Part shown: positions 10,048 through 19,017 of the stretch, piece after piece | Layout: each line of letters begins with the position of its first letter | Position numbering within the stretch: the stretch's first letter is position 1 | NCBI GenBank assembly: GCA_963786445.1 | Contig: CAWAZU010000018.1 | Span: 33,372 to 97,371, forward strand | Direction: 5' to 3' | From: JAFKFJ01 sp963786445 | GTDB lineage: Bacteria; Pseudomonadota; Alphaproteobacteria; Acetobacterales; Acetobacteraceae | DNA length: 64,000 nt | Program-made: the position numbers and the translations under genes | Notes under the pieces: generated by a model | What the model saw: only the letters and a program-made list of their open reading frames with translations | Database searches by the model: none | Told to the model about the DNA's origin: nothing

Positions 10048-10365
10048 TTGACGAAGGAAGAACTGACCGTTTGGGCGTTGGCGAATGGCTGGCGGGTCAT
10101 CGCAGGCCATCCCAGCCTGACAAAGCCGGGCGCGCCGAACGATCCCATTGTGCGTCTTGTGCTGAAGGCGACGGTGGTCAACCTTGAGGTGCGCAAACCC
10201 GCCGGCAAATGGGAGAAAGTGGCCGGTGAGAGCTACGCTCACGTCGTGCAAGGCTCGGAAGACGAGCCGCCACGTGGCCTTGGCTTCGAAAAAGTCCCGA
10301 GCATCACGTTGCTGATGCAGCAAAATCGCGACGCGATGGTATTTGGACGGATGAGTGGCAGCTAG
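10048..10365 (+). CDS. Small hypothetical protein (105 aa)
   Basis: Unrecognised. A 105-residue soluble protein that starts at a TTG codon preceded by a good GGAGAGG site. It begins with a short helical part (EELTVWALANGWRV), then strand-rich sequence with VNLEVRKPAGKWEKVAGESY. There is no signal peptide, membrane helix or known catalytic motif. It follows the 79-residue gene closely and precedes about 500 bases without a gene before the SIR2 gene. It may be a genomic neighbour of the defence cassette rather than a part of it. A winged-helix or OB-like fold is conceivable, but nothing in the sequence proves this. Confidence 0.55.
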   Translation: MTKEELTVWALANGWRVIAGHPSLTKPGAPNDPIVRLVLKATVVNLEVRKPAGKWEKVAGESYAHVVQGSEDEPPRGLGFEKVPSITLLMQQNRDAMVFGRMSGS

Positions 10366-10881
10366 AGTCCAGCTTCTCGCGCGCCTCTGCGTACCCTGAT
10401 GACGCCCGTTGGAAGGCGATAGTGCAACAGGGTATCGACCTGTCGTCCATTATCGGCCCGGAAACTGGGATCAACGATGATCAAGGCTTCGACGGCGGTG
10501 GTTGGCCGGGAGCGGAATGGCGGCTTTGAAACGCGCGAGTGCGACAAGCAGACGTTCGTGTTTGTAGGCTGCCGGCAGCCGTTTGCAATTCCGAGCAAGG
10601 ATGCGCCCACGATTTCGAATGGGACCCGATGCGGTAGGTGACGGCGCCTCTCTTGATAAAATCTGTTACGGGGGCGGACGGGCGGCTTTTCGGCAGGAGC
10701 GCGAGGAGAGCGGCCTCAAACAATCGCCCTTTCTGCGTGGGGCAGGGCTTGAACGCGCGCCTCCCAATCCGCATGGTGGTGAACTCCCCAACCAACAGGA
10801 CAGTCTTTCGTGCGACCGCTCTTCACCCGCAACGATGGCTCGGAGCTGATTGGGATAGAAGTCAGCTGAGGGGATCCGCAC
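10366..10881. other. Gene-poor stretch in front of the SIR2 cassette
   Basis: These 516 bases lie between the 105-residue gene and the SIR2 gene. Both strands hold only short, overlapping frames (the longest on the minus strand about 80 codons) without a convincing ribosome binding site or family signature. A run with stop codons in all frames fits degenerate, formerly coding DNA. The last 20 bases hold the GAGGGGA ribosome binding site of the SIR2 gene, so the promoter of the cassette should lie in the second half. Confidence 0.5.
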
Positions 10882-12202
10882 TTGGAACAAGGCGTGAAAA
10901 CACGACTGCTCGCCTCAATGAACGCCGGCCGCCTTCTGGTAGTTTGCGGCGCCGGGTTATCAATGGCCGCGCCGAGCAGCTTGCCCTCCGCCAAGGTGGT
11001 CGCAGAGCGATGTTTCGACAAATATCAACTTGAGTTGGACCCGCTATGTGACGTGAAATTGCGTGGCAACCTGGAGGCGCTAGCCGAACATTTTGCCGGC
11101 TTGAACACCCTAAAGTCAGTGTTTATCCAACATCTCGTGCCGTGGAACGACTTCCACCGCCCGCCCAATGCCGGCCATGCAGCTGTCGCGGATTTCCTGA
11201 TCACACGGGCCGCTGCTGCAAGCATCTCTAGCAACTATGATTTGTTCATCGAGAACAGCGCTTGGTCCTTTTGCGCCGACTTCCGGGGCGCTCTGGACGG
11301 AGATGAAGCAATCGCCGATGCGGTGCATTGGGGGCCCCTCCTGAAGTTCCACGGCTGCTCGAACCGCGACCGTCTGTCGACCGTTTGGGCGCCATCGCAA
11401 CTAAATGATCCCGTGATCGCGGGCCGGATCGCAAAGAGCAAGACCTGGATGGCGGCCAATCTGCGTCAGAAGGACCTTCTAGTCGTCGGATTTTGGTCTG
11501 ACTGGGAATATCTGAATGCGGTGGTCGAACTCGGCACTGGTGGACGTCGATCCCCTGTCGGTGACGGTGATCGATCCGTCACCAACGGAAGCTCTTCAGC
11601 AGAAGGCGCCCGAGCTTTGGGACATCGCGCACGCGAATAACGTGACCTTCTCCCATGTGCGCGAGTTTGGTGCGGTCGCGCTAGACGAATTGCGGCAGGC
11701 CTTTTCCTCAAACTATATTCGCCAAGTTTTGGCAGCTGGTCGAGCGATTTTCGAGGAGAGGACCGGCGCGGCATTCAACGCCGCCATTCTCGATGTCGGC
11801 GCATTCGACAGCGAAACGCTCTATGGTTGGCGGCGGGACGCTGAAGGTGTCCCCGCAACCCAACCAGCAACCCGCCTTCAGCCAGCCAACCATGAGGCTC
11901 TTGGCTTTTTCCACCTCGTACTGCGCGAGGCAGGGGCGACCCCGCAGCCCGCTGGCTATGACCTCAATGGTCGTTCGATACGTGTGATCAACGGAGCTGG
12001 CACTTTCCTCAGTTCACTACGGTCCAAATTCGTTGAGCCTCCGTCAGCTATATCCGCGGACATCATCGTTGCGGTGGGCGCGACTGACCTCGGCGTTCCA
12101 GCGAACGTTGTCCGATCCGGCAGGGTCAACGATGTAATTCGCCCAGATGCTGGTGGGAGGTGGTTCGATCTCAAGGGCGCTCTTGTAGAGTTGAACATCT
12201 AA
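10882..12202 (+). pseudogene. SIR2-domain effector of a Lamassu-type system (LmuA-like), one frameshift
   Basis: The putative effector: an NAD-binding SIR2-like domain at the N-terminus and an unrecognised C-terminal region, about 440 residues when repaired. The glycine-rich NAD loop is VVCGAGLS (residues 20-27). SSNYDLFIE follows, with the catalytic-type Asn at 118, then FHG with His 157, and LLVVGFWSDWEYL closes the domain. Defence-type SIR2 domains typically hydrolyse NAD+ when phage is sensed. An extra base near 11525 moves the frame, and the reading continues in the next frame from ALVDVDPLSVTVIDP to the stop at 12202. The start is a TTG after GAGGGGA. The stop overlaps the next gene (TAATG). 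The break may be a sequencing insertion. Confidence 0.8.
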
Positions 12203-12732
12203 TGGACGTCGCCACCCAAGCTGAAATCGTCCTTCGTGGCGCTCAATATGGGACCTGGGCCTGGACAAGTGCGTCTGAGCCCGTGATCTGCTTCGAAAAT
12301 GCTGCTCTCGTCGGATTTCTACACGTCTTTCCAACGGCTGTTGCCTTGCTCGACGGATGGCAAGCGAGCCAGCAATACGCCTTAGCTCGGCACGCCGCTT
12401 CGCTACGGGCGTCAGGTGCGAAGGCCTGGAATGTGTACTCTGTCTTCCTCACCTCCGATCCGGCGTCTTCGTACACCCGCGCCATCGAACGTCTAGAGGA
12501 GGACCTCTCGCACACCCGTAAAATTGCCCGAGCGGGTGTGCAGACGAAAGAAGACGTGGAAGCGGCCCTACTTCCGCTCATTTCGATCCGGTCCAAACCC
12601 TTGCTCGGTGCCTCGCACTTCGAAGACCGACTTCGTAGCCGGTTAAAGAGTGTGTCGCCCGAAGCGGTCACTGCGTTCCTGAATGAGACCCCGAGCGTCG
12701 AGGTCGCGCGGATATTAGGGGCCAACTCATGA
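12202..12732 (+). CDS. Middle component of the SIR2/SMC-like cassette (LmuC-like)
   Basis: A 176-residue soluble protein of unknown biochemical role, wedged between the SIR2 effector and the SMC-like ATPase. Its start overlaps the effector stop as TAATG and its stop overlaps the ATPase start as ATGA, so the three genes are translated as one coupled unit. The sequence is mostly helical, with NVYSVFLTSDPAS in the middle and a charged helix ERLEEDLSHTRKIAR. No catalytic motif is visible. In Lamassu (also called ABC three-component) systems a small middle protein of this size lies in just this position and is thought to bridge effector and ATPase. That identity rests on context, not on sequence similarity I could verify. 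The frame is intact. Confidence 0.72.
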   Translation: MDVATQAEIVLRGAQYGTWAWTSASEPVICFENAALVGFLHVFPTAVALLDGWQASQQYALARHAASLRASGAKAWNVYSVFLTSDPASSYTRAIERLEEDLSHTRKIARAGVQTKEDVEAALLPLISIRSKPLLGASHFEDRLRSRLKSVSPEAVTAFLNETPSVEVARILGANS

Positions 12733-14798
12733 TTATCGACTATGTCGAGCCTCTGCGGCTTCCGCGGCTTCCGCAACAAGGTTCGGGTGAATTTCGGCCG
12801 CGCCTTTACTGTGATTACTGGGCGAAATGGGGTCGGCAAAAGCACTCTTTTCGACGCCGTGGAGTTCGCGATCACGGGTGTGATCGATAAATATGCTGTT
12901 GAGAAAGCGGCCAAGGAAAGCCTGAGCGATTACCTCTGGTGGCGCGGCGAAGGTGTTCCCGAGTCGCACTACGTGACGGTCTCATTCCTCTCGGATGGCG
13001 GGGCGAAATTTGAGATTACCCGCACTCGGGAATCCGGCTCGGATCGCTCACCCGATGAGATTCATCGCGCACTGTGTCACGGCCCCGCACCAGACAACGC
13101 TCTAAAGCAACTGACGCGGACATCGATCATTCGCGATGAGTGGATCGCGGCGATGAGCCTTGATCTCTCAGAGACTGAGCGGTTCGATCTTGTGCGATCG
13201 GCCTTAGGCGCCGCCGAAGGATCCGAACTAATAGCGAAAGCCAGGGAGGTGGTCACAGCAGCCGATGCGGCCTATACGCGCAACGAGGCTGCATACGAGG
13301 ACAATCGCTCAAAGTTATCTGACCGTATTGTTGAGCAATCGGAGGCTCAATCAGAACTTATCGAGGTCTGGAGACATATCAGCCGCACTTCAGACGGTCG
13401 CGTCAATCGAACCGACTGCGCCAACCGATCTCATTCCTCGTTTGCAGGCAGGACGCCGAGCGCTGGCGACCAGGCGTATAGCGCTCCATAACATGGGCGA
13501 AGCGCTCGCGATCGGGCATGACGTCGAGGCGGCTCAGCAACAGTTCAATGCGCCGCGTGCAAAATCTGAGCGTCGCGCTGCCCGCGAAGCTCTCGAAGAG
13601 GCGCAACGCGCAAAGGCGACCGCCGACGACGCCATTGCACAGGCACGGCAGCGGGTCGCGCGGGAGGAAGATGCCGACGCCGCCGCGGCGTCATTGACAC
13701 TGCTCGTGGAGCATGGCGAGCGCCTTGGCCTTCACAACGAGCATTGCCCTCTATGCGCTGCACATCGCACCAGTCCGGAATTTGCGGCGGGACTTGCGGC
13801 AGCCCGGCGACGGATTGCGTCCTTGGCCTCGGGCGTTCAGCGGGCCCGCGACGAACTCGCATTGGTCGCAACAAATGTACGGCAACCTACCGATGCACTC
13901 GCGGCCGCTGGGGCTCGGGTCGCGGCCTACGAGGAGGAAGAGGTTCGACTTCGTGCGCGCCAACAGGCTCAAGTGGACTTCTATGATCGTTCGCGCTTGC
14001 CGCACGCCTTTATCAATAACTCCGCCGGTCTCGAGCAAGAGATCGCTGCGGAGCGCAACCGTCTTATCGAACTAGAGCGCGCACTCTTCGTGCTGGAAGC
14101 TTCTCAGTTTGTGTCGCGCGTTGCGTCCATTGAGAGCAGCATCGCAAGCCTCCGCGATGATCAGGAAAAGCTCGCGGATACAATGCGGAAGTCCCAGGCC
14201 GCCCTTACTGTTGCTCGCGACATAGAACGTTCGGTGCGACGCGTCAGCGCGGAGATTGTTGATGAGCGGCTTGCTCAGATCAGCCCACTCCTGAATGAAC
14301 TCTACCAGCGGCTGCGTCCTCACGCTGAATGGAAGACGATCGACTACAGCATACGTGGCGACGTGCGTAGAATTCCTTAGCCTCAAGGTGGGCGCCGGCC
14401 TAAACCCCCAATTCGTTTTCAGCAGCGGGCAGCGTCGGGCCGCCGGGCTGGCATTCCTTTTGTCTGTTCACCTTGCCCGCGCGTGGACACCGCTCCGTAC
14501 GTTGCTTCTCGACGATCCGGTTCAGCATATTGACGACTTCCGCGCTCTGCAGTTGGTCGAAGTACTCGCTGCGCTTCGCCAAGACGACCGGCAGATCGTA
14601 TGTGCTGTTGAAGATTCCTCGCTCGCTGACTTGCTGTGTCGTCGTCTAGTAAGCACTCATCTACAAGATGGCCGGCAAATCGAGATTGATGTTGACTCCG
14701 AAGGATCAGCAAATCTTCTTACCGTTAGAGACGTTCCGCCAATGCCGTCGGGCGTGTTGCTCCGAAACTCTGGCCTGAAACTCGTTGGGGAAGCCTAA
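12729..14798 (+). pseudogene. SMC/Rad50-like ATPase of a Lamassu-type system (LmuB-like), three frameshifts
   Basis: An SMC-like ABC ATPase of about 688 residues when repaired, the proposed sensor/DNA-binding part of the cassette. The N-terminal half-domain has the Walker A loop GRNGVGKST (31-39). A long central coiled coil (E/A/R-rich) carries a CPLC pair (EHCPLCAAH) in its middle, as in the Rad50 zinc hook. The C-terminal half-domain has the ABC signature FSSGQRRAAGLAFLL and Walker B/D-loop LLLDDPVQHIDD. The ATG at 12729 overlaps the previous stop. Extra bases near 12750, 13372 and 14369 shift the frame by one each time; deleting them gives a continuous protein. Whether these are true mutations or sequencing insertions is the key uncertainty. 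Confidence 0.8.
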
Positions 14799-15107
14799 CG
14801 CCGGAGAACAAGTCAATCCGGTCAGAAAGCCGACCACCCTAACAGTGTGCGCAGGCTTAGCGTCATGCAGGATATCGCAAGCATACCGTTGGAGCGCAGA
14901 GGCCGCGCAACCTGCTGGGGACGATAACGGCCGCTTTCTGGCACCACGGAGCAAGGCTCGAGCGGCAGGGGTGGGCGCTAATCGGACCTCGGCATGGGAG
15001 TCCCTCTATGTCCACTTCCCACCCAAAGCCGCAATCCACACATAAGGCACTACGGTCGCACCGACCCGCTTGCCCAGCCCCCCAGGGGCCATGTTAGTTT
15101 TCCTGTC
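14799..15107. other. Intergenic stretch at the right edge of the defence island
   Basis: These 309 bases show no supported gene. Base composition is still island-like until about 15050 and then rises sharply to the C-rich composition of the next gene, so the right boundary of the acquired segment probably lies here. No tRNA fragment, integrase or direct repeat was recognised at the edge. Confidence 0.5.
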
Positions 15108-15793
15108 GTGCAGCCCTCCGCTCCCCCCGCCCCGGCCGACCGCTTCGCCCGCGTGATCGACGGGCTGTGCCGCGGCCTCGCCGCCCGCGGCGCGGGAATG
15201 GGGATCGCCATGCCGCTGCTCGCCCTGCTCTGGTCGCGGCTGCGCCGCACCGCGCTCCGCTTCGCCCGCCTCGCGGAAAAATTCCGCGCCGGCACCCTGC
15301 CGCCGCCGCGCCGCCGCCGGCGCGCCCCCCGCAAGGTCCAGCCCCCGCCGCTGCGGCTGCCGCGCGGCTTCGCCTGGCTCGTGCGCCGGCTGCCGCAGGC
15401 CGCGCCGCGGCCTCGCAGTTGCAGCACCTGCTGGCCGATCCGGCGATGACCGACCTGCTCGCCGCCGCGCCGCAGGCCGGGCGGCTGCTCCGCCCGCTCT
15501 GCCAAACGCTGGGGGTGCGCCCGCCGCCCGCCCTGAGCCTGTCCTCGGGCCGGCCGAAGGCCGGTCCCGTGGGCCGTCCGCCGCCGCCGGTCCGGCTGGC
15601 GGCGCCGTCCCGCCCCGCCGTCCCGCCCTCGCCGCCGCCCGCCCCGATGCCCCGCCCGTTCCGGCCTGACCGCGCGGCGCCCGAGCGCGTCCAAGATAGT
15701 CCGATAGAGAAACATATTCGGCGGGCCGGGCGGCGTTGGCGCATCGGCGGAAAGGTGCGATGTTGGGCCGATCCGCCGAGGAGACCGGGATGA
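15108..15793 (+). pseudogene. Hypothetical Pro/Arg-rich protein, frame disrupted
   Basis: An unrecognised basic protein of about 228 residues when the frame is repaired. It starts at a GTG (15108) with QPSAPPAPADRFARVIDG. A helical stretch (LLALLWSRLRRTALRFARLAE) and a basic linker follow, then LQHLLADPAMTDLLAAAPQAG in another frame, and a Pro-rich C-terminus. The change of frame falls near 15408, in a GC-only run, and is explained by two extra bases (or one missing). The second frame ends at a TGA overlapping the ATG of the next gene. The conserved helical segments on both sides of the break suggest a real gene rather than chance. No function can be given. Confidence 0.5.
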
Positions 15794-16962
15794 CGCGAAT
15801 CCAGCCGGGCGAGCACGTCCATTTCGCCCGCGAGGAGTTTGCCCGCCGGCTCGCGGCGGCGACCGCCGAGCTGCAGCGCCGCGGCCTGCGTGCGCTGCTG
15901 ATGTTCCGCCAGGAGAGCATGTACTGGCTCACCGGCTACGACACGTTCGGCTACGTCTTTTTCCAGTGCCTCGTGCTGACCGATGACGGGCGGCTGCTGC
16001 TGCTGACCCGTGCGCCGGACCGGCTGCAGGCGCGGTTCACCTCGGTCGTCGAGGATGTGCGCATCTGGGCCGACGCCGCCGACGCGCAGCCGGCACGCGA
16101 GCTGCGCGTGCTGCTGCAGGAACTCGGCTGCGGCGGCGGGACGCTCGGCGTGGAGTGGGACGCCTACGGGCTGACGGCGCGCAACGGCCAGCTGCTGGCG
16201 ACCGCGCTGGGCGGGTTCGCGACGCTGGTGGATGCCTCCGACCTGATCTCGCGGCTGCGCCTGGTGAAAAGCCCGGCCGAGATCGCCCATGTCCGCCGCG
16301 CCGCCGAGCTGGCCGACGACGCGCTGGCGGCGGCGGAGCGGCTGGCCGCGCCGGGCGCGTTCGAGGGCGACATCATCGCGGACATGCAGGGCGCGGTGTT
16401 CCGCGGCGGCGGCGACGATCCGGCGAACGAGTACATCATCGGCTCCGGCGCCGGCGCGCAGATGTGCCGCTACTATTCCGGCCGGCGGCGTCTCGATGCC
16501 GACGACCAGCTCACGCTGGAGTTCGCCGGCGCCTGGCGGCACTACCACGCCTGCCTGATGCGCACCTTCCTGATCGGCGATGCCGACCCGCGGCTGGCCG
16601 ACATGCACGCCGCCTGTGCCGAGGCGCTGCACGCGGCGGAGGCGGCGCTGCGCCCCGGCGAGCCGCTCGGCGGCGTGTTCGACGCGCACGCGCGCGTGCT
16701 GGACGAGCGCGGCCTGCGGACGCAGCGGCTGAATGCCTGCGGCTATTCGCTCGGCACCACGTTCGCGCCGAACTGGATGGACTGGCCGATGCTGTATGCC
16801 GGACAGGCGGTGACGGCGCAGCCGGGCATGGTGTTCTTCATCCACATCATCGTCTTCGACGCCGAACGCGGTCTGGCGATGACGCTCGGCCGCACCTCGC
16901 TGGTGACGGATGCGGGGGCGGAGGCGCTGTCGCGCGCGTCGATCGACCTGGTGCGGCGGTGA
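15790..16962 (+). CDS. M24-fold hydrolase lacking metal ligands (creatinase/ectoine-hydrolase-like)
   Basis: A 390-residue protein with the two-domain architecture of Xaa-Pro peptidase/creatinase proteins: a creatinase-N domain (to about residue 150) and a pita-bread domain. The usual five metal ligands of M24 peptidases are absent. The first Asp site reads LEFAG, the second site reads CLMRTF, the His site lies in GYSLGTTFAPNWMDW, and the glutamates are replaced in PGMVFFIHIIVFD and LGRTSLVT. This fits metal-independent relatives such as creatinase and ectoine hydrolase (DoeA), which cleave small amidino or amide compounds. The start follows AGGAG at good spacing. It lies next to an SDR and a sugar-type ABC transporter, so a small nitrogen compound may be the substrate. 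Confidence 0.83.
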   Translation: MTRIQPGEHVHFAREEFARRLAAATAELQRRGLRALLMFRQESMYWLTGYDTFGYVFFQCLVLTDDGRLLLLTRAPDRLQARFTSVVEDVRIWADAADAQPARELRVLLQELGCGGGTLGVEWDAYGLTARNGQLLATALGGFATLVDASDLISRLRLVKSPAEIAHVRRAAELADDALAAAERLAAPGAFEGDIIADMQGAVFRGGGDDPANEYIIGSGAGAQMCRYYSGRRRLDADDQLTLEFAGAWRHYHACLMRTFLIGDADPRLADMHAACAEALHAAEAALRPGEPLGGVFDAHARVLDERGLRTQRLNACGYSLGTTFAPNWMDWPMLYAGQAVTAQPGMVFFIHIIVFDAERGLAMTLGRTSLVTDAGAEALSRASIDLVRR

Positions 16963-16972
16963 CCCGCGGCCG

Positions 16973-17761
16973 TCAGATCGTCTTCAGCATGCCGCCGTCG
17001 ATGAAATAGGTCGAGCCGACGACATAGCTGGCACGCTCGGAGCAGAGGAACACGAACAGGTTGGCGATCTCCTCGGGCGCGGCGAAGCGGTCGATCGGCG
17101 CGTGCTCGCGCGCCACCCCTTTCAGGTAGCCTTCCCAGTCGCCGCCGCTCGCCTCGGTGAGCTGCCTGGCCGTCTTGATCCAGTCGGGCGTCAGCACCAG
17201 GCCGGGGTTGACCGCATTGACGCGGATGTTGTGCTTGACCAGTTCGGTCGCCAGCGTCTTCGAGAACATCACCAGCGCCGCCTTGGTGACGTTGTAGATC
17301 GGCTCGTACCACAGCGGCTGGCTGGCGCAGACCGAGGCGTTGTGCAGGATGACGCCGCCGCCGCGGGCGCGCATCGACGGCGCCAGCCCGCGCGCCAGCC
17401 GCACCGCCGCCATCACGTGCAGTTCCCAGTACGCCTGCCATTTCGTGTCCGGCGCGTCGAGGATGGTTTCGTTGCTGCCGGTGCCGGCGTTGTTGACCAG
17501 GATGTCGGTGCCGCCGAACGCGCCCGCCGCCGCGATCAGCGCGTCGCACCCCGAAGCCGTCGCGACATCGCACGCCACGCCGAGCGCGCGCACCTTGTGG
17601 CGGGCGGCGATCGCCTGCGCCGCCTCTGCCACCCGCGGCTGTTGCCGTGCCGCCAGCACGACGTCCACGCCCTCGGCCGCCAGCCCCTCGGCCACGGCCA
17701 GCCCGATGCCGACGCTGCCGCCGGTGATGACGGCGACCTTGCCGCGCAATCCGAGGTCCAT
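16973..17761 (-). CDS. SDR family NAD(P)-dependent oxidoreductase
   Basis: Classical short-chain dehydrogenase of 262 residues. The Rossmann nucleotide loop is TGGSVGIG (residues 14-21), NNAG follows near 90, the catalytic Ser lies in HNASVCASQ and the Tyr-x3-Lys pair in YNVTKAAL. The PG pair and the C-terminal FIDGGM complete the pattern. Cytosolic, reducing or oxidising an alcohol or sugar group. It is divergent from the ABC transporter operon, with a LacI-like operator in the shared upstream region, which suggests common control and a role in metabolising the imported sugar or polyol. Confidence 0.92.
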   Translation of the reverse strand: MDLGLRGKVAVITGGSVGIGLAVAEGLAAEGVDVVLAARQQPRVAEAAQAIAARHKVRALGVACDVATASGCDALIAAAGAFGGTDILVNNAGTGSNETILDAPDTKWQAYWELHVMAAVRLARGLAPSMRARGGGVILHNASVCASQPLWYEPIYNVTKAALVMFSKTLATELVKHNIRVNAVNPGLVLTPDWIKTARQLTEASGGDWEGYLKGVAREHAPIDRFAAPEEIANLFVFLCSERASYVVGSTYFIDGGMLKTI

Positions 17762-17773
17762 CGTGTCCTCCCC

Positions 17774-17787
17774 CGCAACCGTTTGCG
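17774..17787. promoter_or_regulatory. Candidate LacI/RbsR-type operator
   Basis: The 14-mer CGCAACCGTTTGCG is a palindrome with two mismatches around a central CG, the form favoured by LacI-family regulators. It sits 13 bases upstream of the SDR start and about 120 bases before the ABC binding-protein gene, in the divergent intergenic region. No LacI-family gene lies in the window, so the regulator would act from elsewhere. Confidence 0.4.
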
Positions 17788-17908
17788 CCCAAGCAAGGCA
17801 CGGCGCGCCGGGAGCGTCAACGCCGCACCGCCACTCGGTGGACGCTCGCGGCGGCAGGTGCTAGCTGTTTCGGCCGCCGTCGGTGCAACAAGGGCTTGGG
17901 AGGAACAT

Positions 17909-18993
17909 ATGGAAGCGTCCAAAGAGGGTCAGTCCGCCGGCCTGCATCGTCGTACCGTGATCCGTCTCGCCGGCGGGCTGCTCGCCGCGCCGGCGGTGTT
18001 GCGCGGGGCGCGCGCGGCCGGCAAGCCGACCGTGGTGAACTCGATCCGCTCGCTCACCAACCCCTACCACGCCGTCTGGAACCGCGGCGGTGCCGCGTTC
18101 GCCAAATCGGTCGGCGCCGACTACGTCACGCTGGTCACCGAGGGCAACAGCGAAAAGGGCGTCTCCGACATCAAAGCGATCCTGGAGAAGACCGGCGGCA
18201 ACTGCGCTATCAACGTCGATCCCAACGACAGCCCCGACGCGCGGCCGATCGTGGAAGCCTGCAAGGCCGCCGGCGGCTTCGTGGTGACGCAGTGGAACAA
18301 GCCCGCCGACCTGCATCCCTGGGACTTCAACCCGAACTACGTCGCGCACATCTCGTTCAGCGGCGTGCCGTACGGCAAAAAGATGGCCGAGACGCTGTTC
18401 GCGGCGATCGGCGGCAAGGGCGGCATCGTCGCGCTCGGCGGCATCGAATCCAACGTCCCCGCGATCGAGCGCAAGAAGGGGCTGGAGCAGGCGCTGGCCG
18501 CCAATCCGGGCGTGAAACTGCTCGACTTCCAGGTCGCCAACTGGCAGGCCGAGCAGGCGCACGACAAGGTGGCCGCGTGGCTCACGCAGTTCGGCGACGA
18601 CATCAAGGGCATCTGGGCCGCCAACGACGACATGGGCCTCGCCGCCGTGGAGGCGTTGCGCGCCGACGGACGCGCCGGCAAAGTGCCGGTCACCGGCATC
18701 GACGGCACCAAGCTCGGGGTCGAGGGCATCATGAAGGGCGAGATGGCCGGCACCGTCGCGTGGGACCCGTTCTGGCAGGGCGGCATGGGCCTCTCCATCG
18801 CCTACCACGCGAAAACCGGCGCCTTCGACCCGGCGACGCAGCCCAAGGAGCACCGCGAGTTCTACGGTCGCGCCACCGTCGTCACGGCGGCCAACGCGAA
18901 GCAGGTACTACGCCGACAATTTCCTGAAAGAGGAAGTGCTGGACTGGAACGACATCTGGGGACGGGTGACCGGCCAGATCCAGTACCGGCTGA
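17909..18993 (+). CDS. Sugar ABC transporter substrate-binding protein (C-terminus frameshifted)
   Basis: Periplasmic binding protein of the ribose/CUT2 class, about 360 residues when repaired. A twin-arginine-like leader (HRRTVIRLAGGLLAAPAVLRG) ends near residue 37. The type I periplasmic-binding fold follows with SLTNPYHAVWNRGG, INVDPND, GGIESNVPAIERKKG, and IWAANDDMGLAAVEAL. The ATG follows GGGAGG. Near 18904 one extra base breaks the frame, and the true C-terminus (YYADNFLKEEVLDWNDIW) continues in another frame; a second extra base near 18990 would give the TGA at 18991. It heads the operon with two permeases and an ATPase. The ligand is unknown. Confidence 0.88.
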
Positions 18994-19017
18994 GGCGGCC
19001 TGCGTCGTCGCGGCAAC

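Noticed and set aside
10362..10881. Short frames between the 105-residue gene and the SIR2 gene
   Set aside because: They overlap on both strands, have no ribosome binding sites and no recognisable products.
11516..14372. Programmed frameshifting in the SIR2 and SMC-like genes
   Set aside because: No slippery heptamer, internal Shine-Dalgarno or stop-linked shift site is seen at the breaks, and the same kind of break occurs in lysS and mtnA, where programmed shifts are not known.
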